Shown: positions 36,611 to 45,271 of the stretch, piece by piece | Layout: every line of letters begins with the position of its first letter | How positions within the stretch are numbered: the first letter of the stretch is position 1 | Position numbers and translations under genes: made by a program | Notes under the pieces: generated by a model | What the model was told of the DNA's origin: nothing | Seen by the model: the letters and a program-made list of their open reading frames with translations, nothing else | Database searches by the model: none | Source: Parachlamydiaceae bacterium | GTDB taxonomy: Bacteria; Chlamydiota; Chlamydiia; Chlamydiales; Parachlamydiaceae | Direction of reading: 5' to 3' | DNA length: 64,000 bases | NCBI GenBank assembly: GCA_013821265.1 | Contig: JACDHD010000002.1 | Span: forward strand, 1-64,000

Positions 36611-37929
36611 TAAGGTATGCTCACAGACTCGGAAAGGCTTTTGGTACTGGTCTCAAGTCTAGGAAGCTTTTCGATCATTTCCAAATGTTCGATTTCTTGT
36701 TCATCGGAAACAACACCAACTTCCTTAAATTTGCGGGCTGTCACTAAGACGCGCGTTTCAAACGACCCAACAGTCTTGTTGTAGGCCTCAATCGTGCGAT
36801 CTAGTCCCTTCTTAATATCGATAAAGTGCTCTGAGAGTAAGCGTACACGGTCATAAAGCGTTTTCCCCAAATCGCTAATTTGCTGTGTGTGCTTAGCTAC
36901 AGTTTCTTGCTTCCAGCCATAAGCAACTGCACGCAACAACGCTATAAGGGTTGTTGGTGTAGCCAAAATCACTTGTTGATCGACTCCGCATTCAATGAGC
37001 GACGGATCGTGCTCCAAAGCGACGCTAAAGAACGATTCACCAGGAATGAATAATACCACAAATTCAGGTGCAGGCCGAAATTGGTCCCAGTATGATTTGG
37101 CTGACAGTTGCGCAATATGGGTGCGAATGTGGCGCGCATGATCTTTGAGTTTTGCTTGACGTATCGTATCGTCGGTAGCTTCTAAGGCTTCCAGGTATGC
37201 TTGTAGGGGAGCTTTTGAATCGACAACAACTTGCTTGCCGTTGGGTAATTTTATAATCAAATCAGGTCGCAGACGTCTGTCATCTGTTGTAGCGGTCTCT
37301 TGCTGGGTAAAGTCGCAGTATTCGAGCATACCAGCCATTTCAACCACACGCTTCAGTTGAATTTCACCCCATCTTCCACGCACATTGGGTTTGCGCAATG
37401 CATTGACCAGGTTTGCTGTTTCGGCTTGTAGGTAGAGCTGTGTTTGTGCTAACCCTTTTACTTGTTCACTCAGGCCCACATAAGCAGATAAGCGTGTCTT
37501 TTCAATTTCTTGCAGCTTGTGATCGACTTTTTCCAAAGATTGTTTGATCGGTTTTACGAGTTCATCAATGGCCTGTTGTCGCAGATTTAAATCGCCCTTA
37601 GTGCGTTCGTGGAACTTTTCCATTTTACTTGTTGCCATATCTAAAAATGAGGTCATGTTGTGCTTTAAGACGTCAGAGGCAAGAGCTTTAAAGGTATCTG
37701 AGGTATGCTGTTGCATATTCTGAAGGTTGCCTGTGCGTTCTTTTTCATGATTAAGCATGGTCTCAAGTTGCACACAGCGGCTTTTTAACTGCGAACTCTC
37801 TTCAGTTAAATGGGCGATCGTTGTGTTCTTTTGACGAATGGCTTTGATCACAAACCAGATGGCTGTGCTTGCAATGCAAAAAAGGAGACTAGATAAGATT
37901 GAGAGGTATACGATAAGCATGGGTAGCAA
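36610..37929 (-). CDS. rmuC: DNA recombination protein RmuC
   Basis: The 439-residue protein has an N-terminal membrane segment ([20 protein letters not shown]), a coiled coil (about 30-170) and the RmuC core with [37 protein letters not shown] and [20 protein letters not shown]. RmuC limits inversions at short inverted repeats, and its core resembles restriction-endonuclease folds. In a genome rich in inverted repeats this function is of interest. It is divergent from the PAP2 gene. Confidence 0.92.
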   Translation of the reverse strand: MLPMLIVYLSILSSLLFCIASTAIWFVIKAIRQKNTTIAHLTEESSQLKSRCVQLETMLNHEKERTGNLQNMQQHTSDTFKALASDVLKHNMTSFLDMATSKMEKFHERTKGDLNLRQQAIDELVKPIKQSLEKVDHKLQEIEKTRLSAYVGLSEQVKGLAQTQLYLQAETANLVNALRKPNVRGRWGEIQLKRVVEMAGMLEYCDFTQQETATTDDRRLRPDLIIKLPNGKQVVVDSKAPLQAYLEALEATDDTIRQAKLKDHARHIRTHIAQLSAKSYWDQFRPAPEFVVLFIPGESFFSVALEHDPSLIECGVDQQVILATPTTLIALLRAVAYGWKQETVAKHTQQISDLGKTLYDRVRLLSEHFIDIKKGLDRTIEAYNKTVGSFETRVLVTARKFKEVGVVSDEQEIEHLEMIEKLPRLETSTKSLSESVSIP

Positions 37930-38023
37930 CTTGGGTTTTTAACAAAGAGGAATCATAAACGATCCCTTCCAATTCCTGGTAGCTTTGTTGCATTAATCCC
38001 AGTAGCAGGTTACAATCTACCGC

Positions 38024-38671
38024 ATGCGTTGGTGGTTTCCCTTATTTTTATTTACACTATTTGCTCCGTTTAGCGCCGAAATGGACCTCGCAGTCTCGCG
38101 TTATTTCTACGTTGAAGGACATTTCTCCTCCTATCCCTTATTCCTATTTATGTATCACTATGGCTACCTCATAGGCAATATCGTGGCGTGTGCTGCTGCT
38201 GTTGTTTTGGTCGGTTCTTATTTAGTGAAGCGATGGAAAAAATGGCGTTCTCCAGCATTACTCTTAGTGTTGACAATGTTAGTGGGAGCGGTCGTGATTT
38301 CGCATGCAATTTTTAAGGATAATTGGGGCAGGCCTCGTCCCAAACAGGTTGAGGAATTTGGCGGGTTGCAGCAGTTCCGTCCTTTTTATGAACCCAATTT
38401 TTCTTCTCCTGAACCCTCTAAATCCTTTCCTTGTGGTCACTGCACAACAGGATTTTTCTTCTTTGCCTTAGCGCTTATTGGAAAACGCATGGGCAATACC
38501 AATTTGACTGCAGTGGGTTTTGTGTTGGCAGTGGTACTAGGGGGATTGTTGAGTTTAACGCGTATTGCACAAGGAGGACACTTTTTATCGGATACGCTGG
38601 CTTCTGCTTTGATTATGTGGTACACAGCCCTACTATGTGATTGGTTAATCTATTCTGAGAAGTTACCTTGA
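38024..38671 (+). CDS. PAP2-family membrane phosphatase
   Basis: The 215-residue membrane protein has the three PAP2 motifs: KDNWGRPRPKQ, PCGHCTTGFFF (the usual S-G-H has a Cys at the Ser place) and RIAQGGHFLSDTLAS. It removes phosphate from lipids such as undecaprenyl pyrophosphate, phosphatidate or lipid A; the substrate is unknown. The four-base overlap with the lexA-like gene suggests co-transcription. Confidence 0.85.
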   Translation: MRWWFPLFLFTLFAPFSAEMDLAVSRYFYVEGHFSSYPLFLFMYHYGYLIGNIVACAAAVVLVGSYLVKRWKKWRSPALLLVLTMLVGAVVISHAIFKDNWGRPRPKQVEEFGGLQQFRPFYEPNFSSPEPSKSFPCGHCTTGFFFFALALIGKRMGNTNLTAVGFVLAVVLGGLLSLTRIAQGGHFLSDTLASALIMWYTALLCDWLIYSEKLP

Positions 38672-39309
38672 AAGCTTTGACGCCGCGACAACATGAATTA
38701 TTTAATTACATTGTCGATTACATGCGCGCGCATCACTACGCCCCAACGTATCGTGAAATGATGGGGCATTTTGGATTGAGCTCTCCAGGCACTATCTACA
38801 AGCACATCCAAGTCTTAAAACGAAAAGGGTTGTTGGATAACGAGGCTACAGGAAAGCGTTCTTTATCTCCCACACTGCAAGAGCCTCAGCCTTTGCATTC
38901 TAGCGAGCTTATGTTGCCTTTTATAGGAAAGATTATTGTGGGATCTCCAATCGAAACGTTTCCGCAGAGTCAATCGTTAGCAGTTCCAAAACACTTGGTG
39001 AGAGTCCCGGATAAGACTTACGTTCTTCAAATTAAAGGAGATTTACTAAATGAAGAATTGATTGCTGAGGGCGACCTTTTATTAGTGGAAGCGCGTCAAG
39101 AAGCACAGCCAGGCGATACAGTTGTGGCAGTGATCAATCAACACGACACGATTGTCAAACGGTATTATCCAGAAGGATCCCATGTGTATCTAACTGGATG
39201 GAATCCTCAACATAAGCCAATTGTGGTGAAAGAGGAGGATATTCGCATTCAAGGAATCGTGGTTGGCTTAATTCGTTCATTTGCAGTTGCCTCAAGCAGG
39301 GCAACGTGA
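38668..39309 (+). CDS. lexA: LexA-like repressor lacking the catalytic serine
   Basis: The 213-residue protein is LexA-like throughout: TPRQHELFNYIVDYMRAHHY and PTYREMMGHFGLSSPGTIYK form the winged helix domain, and the S24 domain follows (LQIKGDLLNEELIAEGDLLL, VVAVINQHDTIVKRYYPEG). The Lys of the Ser-Lys dyad is kept (Lys164), but the Ser of the GDSM motif is Leu126 (GDLL). The Ala-Gly cleavage site is replaced by Val91-Gly92. Self-cleavage should therefore be absent. It starts at TTG overlapping the PAP2 stop. A constitutive repressor, or one controlled otherwise, is inference. Confidence 0.85.
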   Translation: MKALTPRQHELFNYIVDYMRAHHYAPTYREMMGHFGLSSPGTIYKHIQVLKRKGLLDNEATGKRSLSPTLQEPQPLHSSELMLPFIGKIIVGSPIETFPQSQSLAVPKHLVRVPDKTYVLQIKGDLLNEELIAEGDLLLVEARQEAQPGDTVVAVINQHDTIVKRYYPEGSHVYLTGWNPQHKPIVVKEEDIRIQGIVVGLIRSFAVASSRAT

Positions 39310-40005
39310 AATTCTGCGCATGACTCGTTTATTCATCAACGAAAGCTCTAGTTCGTTGCACTCATCTTGAACATCCTGATGCACAAAACGTCTATAAAGC
39401 TCTTGAGTACAGTCTAGGCGGGATGCTAGAGTTTGATTGATGCTGATCTGTTCCTGAAAAAAAGCAACAACTTCAGCATGATCGCGTTTCGTTAGGCGCT
39501 CGTTAATAGTCTCTAGGCGGTTTTGAATGGTATTGAAATAAGAACAATCGAAAACAAGTTCTTCTTCAGTAAATGCTACAGTGCATTCTGGAGCGACTTT
39601 TCCAGGATTTTGTTCTAACCAGCGCACAATGGCTTCATACTCAAATGTAACACCGTTAGGACAAACCACAGGTAGCTGAGCGATGGTATTAGTTAAAGGG
39701 CATTTAAAATGCTTAAGAACTTCGTCGCGATTGAGCTTAGATTTTACGCTTGCCATTTGAAGACTTTGTGTTCTGCGTTCAATCCAATCTTGATAAGCAA
39801 AAGTGTCCATCACTTCAAGCATCGCTTGCTTAATTTGATCGCGAAAGGGATGCTCAGCTTTTCTGGAGACGTTTACGATCAATTGTGTCATCAAATTTGC
39901 GCGATGCAAAGAAGGTGTGGTAAAAAGGCGACTCGGTTGGTTTAAATCAGGGTGTGACACATGTGTCATTCGATTTTCTACATCTTCAAAAACGCTAGCA
40001 ACCAT
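39292..40005 (-). CDS. U-box domain protein (eukaryote-like ubiquitin ligase fold)
   Basis: The 237-residue protein carries a U-box in its middle: FKCPLTNTIAQLPVVCPNGV then TFEYEAIVRWLEQNPGK (about residues 100-145). Proline, Val and Trp positions match those that bind E2 enzymes. U-box proteins act as ubiquitin ligases in eukaryotes, and intracellular bacteria use them as secreted effectors. No signal peptide is seen, which fits type III secretion. The ATG at 40005 with TAAGG upstream is preferred over a TTG nine bases earlier. The last 18 bases overlap lexA on the opposite strand. Confidence 0.75.
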   Translation of the reverse strand: MVASVFEDVENRMTHVSHPDLNQPSRLFTTPSLHRANLMTQLIVNVSRKAEHPFRDQIKQAMLEVMDTFAYQDWIERRTQSLQMASVKSKLNRDEVLKHFKCPLTNTIAQLPVVCPNGVTFEYEAIVRWLEQNPGKVAPECTVAFTEEELVFDCSYFNTIQNRLETINERLTKRDHAEVVAFFQEQISINQTLASRLDCTQELYRRFVHQDVQDECNELELSLMNKRVMRRISRCPA

Positions 40006-40130
40006 TTTAAACAACCTTACCTATTAGACTTTCAACTTGAGGAATCTTTCTTTGATTTTGGTAAGGCACTTTACTGTTCCGGATAAAGAAAAGCAAGTTG
40101 TTTTTTAAAATTTTTTGTGCAGGTAGGGGA

Positions 40131-40360
40131 GGGTGGACTGACTGAGACAATTGCATAAGTTCAAAAGAGCAATGGTAACTCCTTGCTGCTGCCCTTCCGT
40201 GCCCGTGCCCGACTTGCTAAAGAGTTACGTGAATATTTTTACGGTTTACGTCATTTTTTTAGCGAATCGGGCACGGGCACGCTCACGGGCACGGGCACGG
40301 AAAAGGACGATGGGACTTATGCAATTGTCTCAAACAGTCCAGTCAGTCCAGTTTGTCCAT
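40131..40360. repeat. GTGCCCG stem-loop element, copy 2
   Basis: It has the same plan as the copy at 36.4 kb: ends GGACTGACTGAGACAATTGC and CTTATGCAATTGTCTCAAAC, core GTGCCCGTGCCCGACTTGCT and GGGCACGGGCACGG around TTTTTACGGTTTACGTCATT. The core of both copies is almost identical. The right end GTCCATTA again touches the stop codon of the neighbouring minus-strand gene (Nudix). Confidence 0.75.
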
Positions 40361-40908
40361 TACTGAGCCGTTACTTTAAGGGCACGTCGGATCATTTCGG
40401 ATTCATCGGCATCAACGCGTTTAAAACGTTTTCCTTGCTTCTCCATAATAGAAATCAATGTTTCGGGTGGCAACCATTCAATCATGCTGGTACCTTCAAG
40501 GTCGTTTAGATTGCGTTCTTCTGGATGCCATGAAGTTACCTTACACGCTATGTAAAGCGTAGTTTTATCAAATGACAATTTTGAGTCTGGTAAAAAGCCT
40601 GACAAGCTTCCTAAAAATGCGATCGGCGCTGCTTGGGCTCCAAATTCTTCCTTCAACCCCCTATGCAGTGTTTCAAGGATGTTTTCATCGTTTTCGACAC
40701 TTTCACGCATGAGGATGTAGACATCCTTTTGACCTAGAATCTCTTTGAAGTGGTGACAGGCCACCTGACCTTCGTCGTTAAATAAAACAGCCCCAACAGA
40801 AAGGTGGTAAGGTTGGACGCTGCTTGCTTGAAAGAATGGCTTTTCAGTAGCGCTTAAAGGTAAATATGCAGTTGCTAGTACTGTCAGCAGGGCGTAAGCT
40901 GTTTTCAT
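40360..40908 (-). CDS. Nudix-like protein with signal peptide
   Basis: The 182-residue protein opens with MKTAYALLTVLATAYLPLSA, a likely signal peptide, so it would act in the periplasm or beyond. The Nudix box G-x5-E-x7-R-E-U-x-E-E-x-G-U is partly kept in ENILETLHRGLKEEFGAQ: the R, EE and final G are present, but the first Glu of REU is Gly and the initial Gly is Glu. Activity is therefore doubtful. The ATG has AAGGA upstream. Confidence 0.65.
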   Translation of the reverse strand: MKTAYALLTVLATAYLPLSATEKPFFQASSVQPYHLSVGAVLFNDEGQVACHHFKEILGQKDVYILMRESVENDENILETLHRGLKEEFGAQAAPIAFLGSLSGFLPDSKLSFDKTTLYIACKVTSWHPEERNLNDLEGTSMIEWLPPETLISIMEKQGKRFKRVDADESEMIRRALKVTAQ

Positions 40909-41024
40909 AATAAGTCCTTAGTTAAGAAAACTTTTAGGATTGTCATATACAATTAAGTCAGTTACTCTTTTTATCAACAGAACAAACTATGTGGAAATTT
41001 AAATAATTTATTCAAGGAGAATCT

Positions 41025-41940
41025 ATGACGGCCTCTGCAAAACCTGTAACAACTGTTGGTATTGATTTAAGTGATACCTTCCTAGCACTGTGTAAAAAAG
41101 ACCCACATGTGCTTACGCGTTTATTTGGACAGTCGGTTGTGCCCGCTTCTAAAGAAAATGCAGCGTCGTCAATGACTCGATCTAGCGGTACCCCCACATT
41201 CTATACCATCAAGATTAATGAAAAATAGCATTTGGTGGCCGAAAAGACGCTACAAGAATTCTTAAAGCATTATCAAACGAAAGCTTCTCACCGTAGTGAT
41301 GTTTTTTCGTTAGCTAATATGACGTCGCATTCTACGCGAGCAAAGGGAGCAATTACTTCAATATGGATTCAACTTACTAAGGCCCATAAAGGTATCAACC
41401 CATTGGAAATCTGGACAGGATATAAGGAAATAGGTTCTTCTAAAATTGTTTCGATCAGGTTAATAACAAACAAAGACGGCTCTGAAGACTATGAATTTGG
41501 TACTGTTGCAAGTGAAAAAGAAGTTACAAAGTTCACTGTACCAGGCAAAACTGTTTACCAAGCAATAGGCACAGTATGTGTCACAACCTACTCCACAACA
41601 GCAATTGGAAGTCCTTCAACATCAATTGACCATACTTCAACAGCAAGCATCATATCAACAACAGGTTGTGTATCAACAGCAATGGGTTGAGCCACCACTG
41701 ATGAGAATGCAGTATGTTCCACAACAATGGGCACCTCAAGCTCAGCAACATTTCCAACCTGCTGCTTATGTTCCTCAAAGACAACCAGCACAAGGAGCTG
41801 GACGATCACGTCCACTGTCAGCACTGTCTGAAGTGTTTATCCCCAATACGCAAGAAGAAGTGTTAAACACTGAAAGAACAATGCAGCATCTAGATACACC
41901 TAAAGGGGCGCAATCTTCAGGAAAGCCTGAAAAATTATAG
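41025..41940 (+). pseudogene. Broken gene of unknown function (stop codon plus frameshift)
   Basis: A 67-codon start (MTASAKPVTTVGIDLSDTFL) meets TAG at 41226. The same frame then stays open to 41690 (TLQEFLKHYQTKASHRSDVF). Near 41560-41580 the sense moves to the next frame, continuing AQYVSQPTPQQQLEVLQHQL to the stop at 41940. The Gln-rich tail in that frame is coherent, while the old frame degenerates into Thr/Ser repeats. The simplest reading is one gene of about 300 codons with a nonsense mutation and a one-base indel. No known family was recognised. Confidence 0.6.
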
Positions 41941-42314
41941 GTGCTCCTTTTGGAGCCCAGGCATTCAACCAAGCCTGAATGTAACAGGCCGGGAGTTTGT
42001 TGTGAAAAAATAGACGATCGGATCAAAGAAGGTAGCCAGACCGTCTCGGTCTGGTAAAAAAACGGACGACCAGAAATATGTGTGGACTATTCCAGGCCTG
42101 CGTCGCCTCTCTATGCCTTCTCTATCAAAGCATCGACCCTTTGTGTCCTAAAACAGGGCAGAGGGCTTATTTCAACTGATGATTGATTTTTGTAACCACC
42201 TTCTAAAAATCCTTTCATCACGTTTTTAAAGGGAGTGATCTTTGACCTTGCACAAAGAGTTTGTCACTTGTCTTTTTTTGATTAAGCAAAAGTGCTGTTG
42301 GTTTGAATATTAAT
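41941..42314. other. Intergenic stretch with one palindrome, otherwise empty
   Basis: It holds CCAGACCGTCTCGGTCTGG (about 42031-42049) within the string AAGGTAGCCAG...CTGGTAAAAA. The same frame with different stem bases recurs at 55.26 kb. No coding potential or RNA gene was seen in the rest. Confidence 0.5.
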
Positions 42315-42364
42315 AAAAAATAAAGCTCTAAGAAGAAACATCGTTTCTTCTTAGAGCTTTATTT
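42315..42364. terminator. Strong inverted-repeat terminator
   Basis: AAATAAAGCTCTAAGAAGAA and TTCTTCTTAGAGCTTTATTT form a perfect stem of about 20 pairs around a CATCG loop, with T-rich ends in both directions. It isolates the symporter gene from the pseudogene. Confidence 0.75.
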
Positions 42365-42501
42365 CTGATGAATCGTTCGAGCAATGAACACCTTATTCTT
42401 TATCTACAAAGGGAGTCAAGAGGGCGCAAGCCTTTTTGCGGGGGTAAAGGGGGCAGAGCCCCCTTTAATAAAAAATGTGGTTTGGGGGATTTGGGGGAAG
42501 G

Positions 42502-42510
42502 TGATATAAT
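42502..42510 (+). promoter_or_regulatory. Extended -10 promoter of the symporter gene
   Basis: TGATATAAT is a perfect extended -10. It lies about 25 bases before the ATG at 42536, giving a short leader that still contains the AGAGGA ribosome binding site. No clear -35 is seen. Confidence 0.45.
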
Positions 42511-42535
42511 TGTTCAAAATTCAGAGGACATACAA

Positions 42536-43825
42536 ATGAAAAATGCGGTTTTGTTTAAAGTTTTGATAGCTATTTGCTTGGCAATTATTGCTGGCTGGGT
42601 AACTGGAACAGAGGCTCAGTTGTTTGGTGTTCCTTATGTTAAATTTTATGGATTGATCGGGCAGTTGTTTTTGAATGCGTTGATGCTTGTTGTGGTACCA
42701 TTGGTGACAGCATCGATCATTACAGGAACTGCGAGGATGGGTTCAGAGCACTCTTTTGGGGCTTTGGGAGCGAAGACATTTGGTTACTACATCCTCACCA
42801 GTTTTTTGGCTATTGTCGTTGGAGTCACTGTCTTTTTCCTTATAGGTACAGGAGGCAGTGGAAATTTGGGGTTGATGGGAGCGACTGCATTGAAGGGAAG
42901 TGCCTTGGAAGCTGCTGCGCAGGGGGATGCATTTGACAAAATTGCGCAGGTGTTGATGCGTGTCGTTCCCTCAAATATCATTTCTGCTGCTGCTCAGGGG
43001 CAGATTTTGGGATTGATTGGATTTTGCATTTTATTTGGTATTTTTCTTTCTAAGATTGAAGCACAAGCGGCGTCTGTCGTTTTGAATTTCTGGAAGGGCA
43101 TTTTCCAAATTATGATGAAAATTACGCATTTTGTGATGAAAGCGTTGCCTATAGGGGTGTTTGGATTAGTGGCTAAGGTTGTGGCGACCACCGGAGCAGA
43201 TGCGTTTGGATCAGTGGCGTGGTTTTCGGTAGCGCTAATTGTGGGTCTGCTTATTTTCTCTCTAATCGTGCTGCCGCTTATGTTGGCGTTGATTGCTGGA
43301 GTGAATCCCATATTGCATTTTCGAGCGATGGCACCCGCGTTATTTACAGCATTTTCGACCAGTTCATCGGCAGCATCGTTGCCAATTACAATTGAGTGCG
43401 TAGAACAGCGTGCAGGGGTATCTAATCGCATTTGTAGTTTCACTGTGCCTTTGGGAACATCTCTGAGCATGTCTGGGACCGCAATGCACCAAACCGTGGC
43501 ATCCCTCTTTATTGCACAAGCGTATGGTTTGGAGTTGACACTGCCCATTATTTTCACTGTGATGTTTATGGGGTTGTTAATGTCTATCGGTGTGGCGGGT
43601 ATCCCTTCTGCTAGCTTGATTTCAGTTATGATCATTTTGCCTGCTATTGGAGTCCCTGTAGAAGGTGTTGGGTTGATTATGGCCGTAGAACGTATTTTGG
43701 ACATGTGTCGCACTGTTGTGAATGTGCTTGGAAATACATGCTGTGCGGTTTTAGTTGCGCGTTCTGAAGGAGAAAAAGATGTACTTGTAGCGCATTCTCT
43801 GTCTAATCCTAAGGTCACTGGATGA
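42536..43825 (+). CDS. Dicarboxylate/amino acid:cation symporter (DAACS)
   Basis: The 429-residue transporter takes up glutamate, aspartate or C4-dicarboxylates with Na+ or H+. Signatures: LFLNALMLVVVPLVTASIIT, TAFSTSSSAASLPIT (serine-rich loop of the substrate site), SFTVPLGTSLSMSGTAMHQT and GIPSASLISVMIIL. The ATG at 42536 with AGAGGA upstream is preferred over the frame opening at 42368, whose extra 56 codons cross a G-rich, unconserved stretch. Substrate cannot be fixed. It overlaps mnmA by four bases. Confidence 0.9.
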   Translation: MKNAVLFKVLIAICLAIIAGWVTGTEAQLFGVPYVKFYGLIGQLFLNALMLVVVPLVTASIITGTARMGSEHSFGALGAKTFGYYILTSFLAIVVGVTVFFLIGTGGSGNLGLMGATALKGSALEAAAQGDAFDKIAQVLMRVVPSNIISAAAQGQILGLIGFCILFGIFLSKIEAQAASVVLNFWKGIFQIMMKITHFVMKALPIGVFGLVAKVVATTGADAFGSVAWFSVALIVGLLIFSLIVLPLMLALIAGVNPILHFRAMAPALFTAFSTSSSAASLPITIECVEQRAGVSNRICSFTVPLGTSLSMSGTAMHQTVASLFIAQAYGLELTLPIIFTVMFMGLLMSIGVAGIPSASLISVMIILPAIGVPVEGVGLIMAVERILDMCRTVVNVLGNTCCAVLVARSEGEKDVLVAHSLSNPKVTG

Positions 43826-44949
43826 GTAAGGCTCCTACAGTAGTAGTGGGGATGTCAGGTGGAGTAGATTCTTCGCTTTGTGCTTTGCTGCTGAAAGAAC
43901 AGGGATACAATGTCATTGGCATGTTCATGAAAAATTGGGAAGAGCGCGACGCAAGTGGCGTTTGCCCCTCTTCTTTGGAATATGAAGACGTTGTCCGCGT
44001 ATGTGAACAAATAGGTATTCCTTATTACTCTGTTAATTTTGTAAAAGAGTATTGGGATAGTGTATTTGCTGAGTCTTTACGCGAATTTCAAGCTGGCAAT
44101 ACGCCTAATCCAGACATCTTGTGCAATCGAGAAATCAAATTTAAAGTTTTTTTAGAAAAGGCTCTCCAACTTGGTGCAGACTACTTAGCGACGGGTCACT
44201 ACTGCCAAATTCGTCATGAGGCGGGTCACCGATACTTACTTAAAGGAAATGACCCTGGTAAAGATCAAAGCTACTTTCTCTACACGCTATTAGAAAGCAT
44301 TTTAGATAAGGTGTTATTTCCTATTGGGCATCTGCATAAAAGTGAAGTGCGTGAATTAGCACGTAAAAATGGTTTATCAAATGCAGAAAAAAAAGATAGC
44401 ACCGGAATTTGTTTTATCGGAAAGCGCGATTTCAAACAGTTTTTGGGTGGCTACATTCCTCCCGTTTCCGGTAATTTTGAAGATCTCAACGGCAAAATTG
44501 TAGGAAAGCATGAGGGTGCAGTTTACTATACAATAGGTCAGCGAAAAGGCATGGGAATTGGAGGTGCTGGCGACGCTTGGTTTGTGGTGGGTAAAGATAT
44601 CACACGCAATGTTGTTATTGTGACTCAAGGAACGGATCACCCTGCCCTCTATTGTGACGATCTTGTTGCAACGGAATTAAGTTGGGTTTCATTAGAAGGG
44701 CCTCCCGTTTTGCCATTTCGCTGTAGAGCTAAAGTGCGTTATCGACAGCCGGATCAAGAATGTTGCATTGAACGGATCGAAAATGGATATGCTTATGTCT
44801 CTTTTTCTCAGCCCCAACGCGCTGTAACGACACGCCAATCGATCGTGTTTTACGATGGAGATATCTGTCTTGGGGGAGGGATGATCCACACTCCAGGGCC
44901 TTCCTATCATAGCCTAAGAAAAGTTCTACCACCTCCCGAAATTCAATAA
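43822..44949 (+). CDS. mnmA: tRNA-specific 2-thiouridylase
   Basis: The 375-residue enzyme thiolates U34 of Lys, Glu and Gln tRNAs. The PP-loop GMSGGVDSSLCALLL binds ATP, and the two catalytic cysteines are in NTPNPDILCNREIKFK and STGICFIGKRDFKQFL. The C-terminal beta domain (RCRAKVRYRQPDQ) is complete. It is translationally coupled to the preceding symporter through a four-base overlap. Confidence 0.95.
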   Translation: MSKAPTVVVGMSGGVDSSLCALLLKEQGYNVIGMFMKNWEERDASGVCPSSLEYEDVVRVCEQIGIPYYSVNFVKEYWDSVFAESLREFQAGNTPNPDILCNREIKFKVFLEKALQLGADYLATGHYCQIRHEAGHRYLLKGNDPGKDQSYFLYTLLESILDKVLFPIGHLHKSEVRELARKNGLSNAEKKDSTGICFIGKRDFKQFLGGYIPPVSGNFEDLNGKIVGKHEGAVYYTIGQRKGMGIGGAGDAWFVVGKDITRNVVIVTQGTDHPALYCDDLVATELSWVSLEGPPVLPFRCRAKVRYRQPDQECCIERIENGYAYVSFSQPQRAVTTRQSIVFYDGDICLGGGMIHTPGPSYHSLRKVLPPPEIQ

Positions 44950-45052
44950 AAAACTTATAGACAATAAATATTTTTCCTTTAATGTAGGAGTCAGCAAAGA
45001 GGTGTAAAAAAACATCCTCACACCTGAAAAACAACTTAAAGACGGAGAATGT

Positions 45053-45208
45053 ATGTTAGGAACAGTACTGCTAATTATTTTGATTTTGTTATTGGTCGGT
45101 GCATTGCCATCTTGGCCACATAGCTCAGCATGGGGATATGGACCAAGCGGAATTTTGGGAACGATCCTCGTTATCGTCTTGATCCTAGTTCTGTTGGGAA
45201 GACTGTAG
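45053..45208 (+). CDS. DUF3309-type small membrane protein
   Basis: This 51-residue protein begins MLGTVLLIILILLLVGALPS, contains WPHSSAWGYGPSGILGT and ends in a second hydrophobic helix, ILVIVLILVLLGRL. This matches the DUF3309 family of unknown function. CGGAGA precedes the ATG by four bases. It forms a single-gene unit closed by a hairpin. Such miniproteins are often stress-related, but nothing here proves that. Confidence 0.8.
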   Translation: MLGTVLLIILILLLVGALPSWPHSSAWGYGPSGILGTILVIVLILVLLGRL

Positions 45209-45227
45209 TCTGAGTTTTTCTCTTCAT

Positions 45228-45258
45228 CGCACTTGAAATCCTACGGATTCAAGTGCGT
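45228..45258. terminator. GCACTTGAA/TTCAAGTGC hairpin
   Basis: CGCACTTGAA pairs with TTCAAGTGCG across a short loop, between the DUF3309 gene and the convergent two-gene operon. T-tracts are short, so it may be only partly effective. Confidence 0.55.
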
Positions 45259-45271
45259 TATCGTCCTTTTC

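Noticed and set aside
40151-40509. Two Arg-rich frames across the GTGCCCG element
   Set aside because: Repeated RARARSRARAR-like sequence comes from GC-rich repeat units, not from a gene.
42994-43818. 274-codon frame antisense to the symporter gene
   Set aside because: It is a by-product of codon usage in the strongly supported symporter gene and has no domain.
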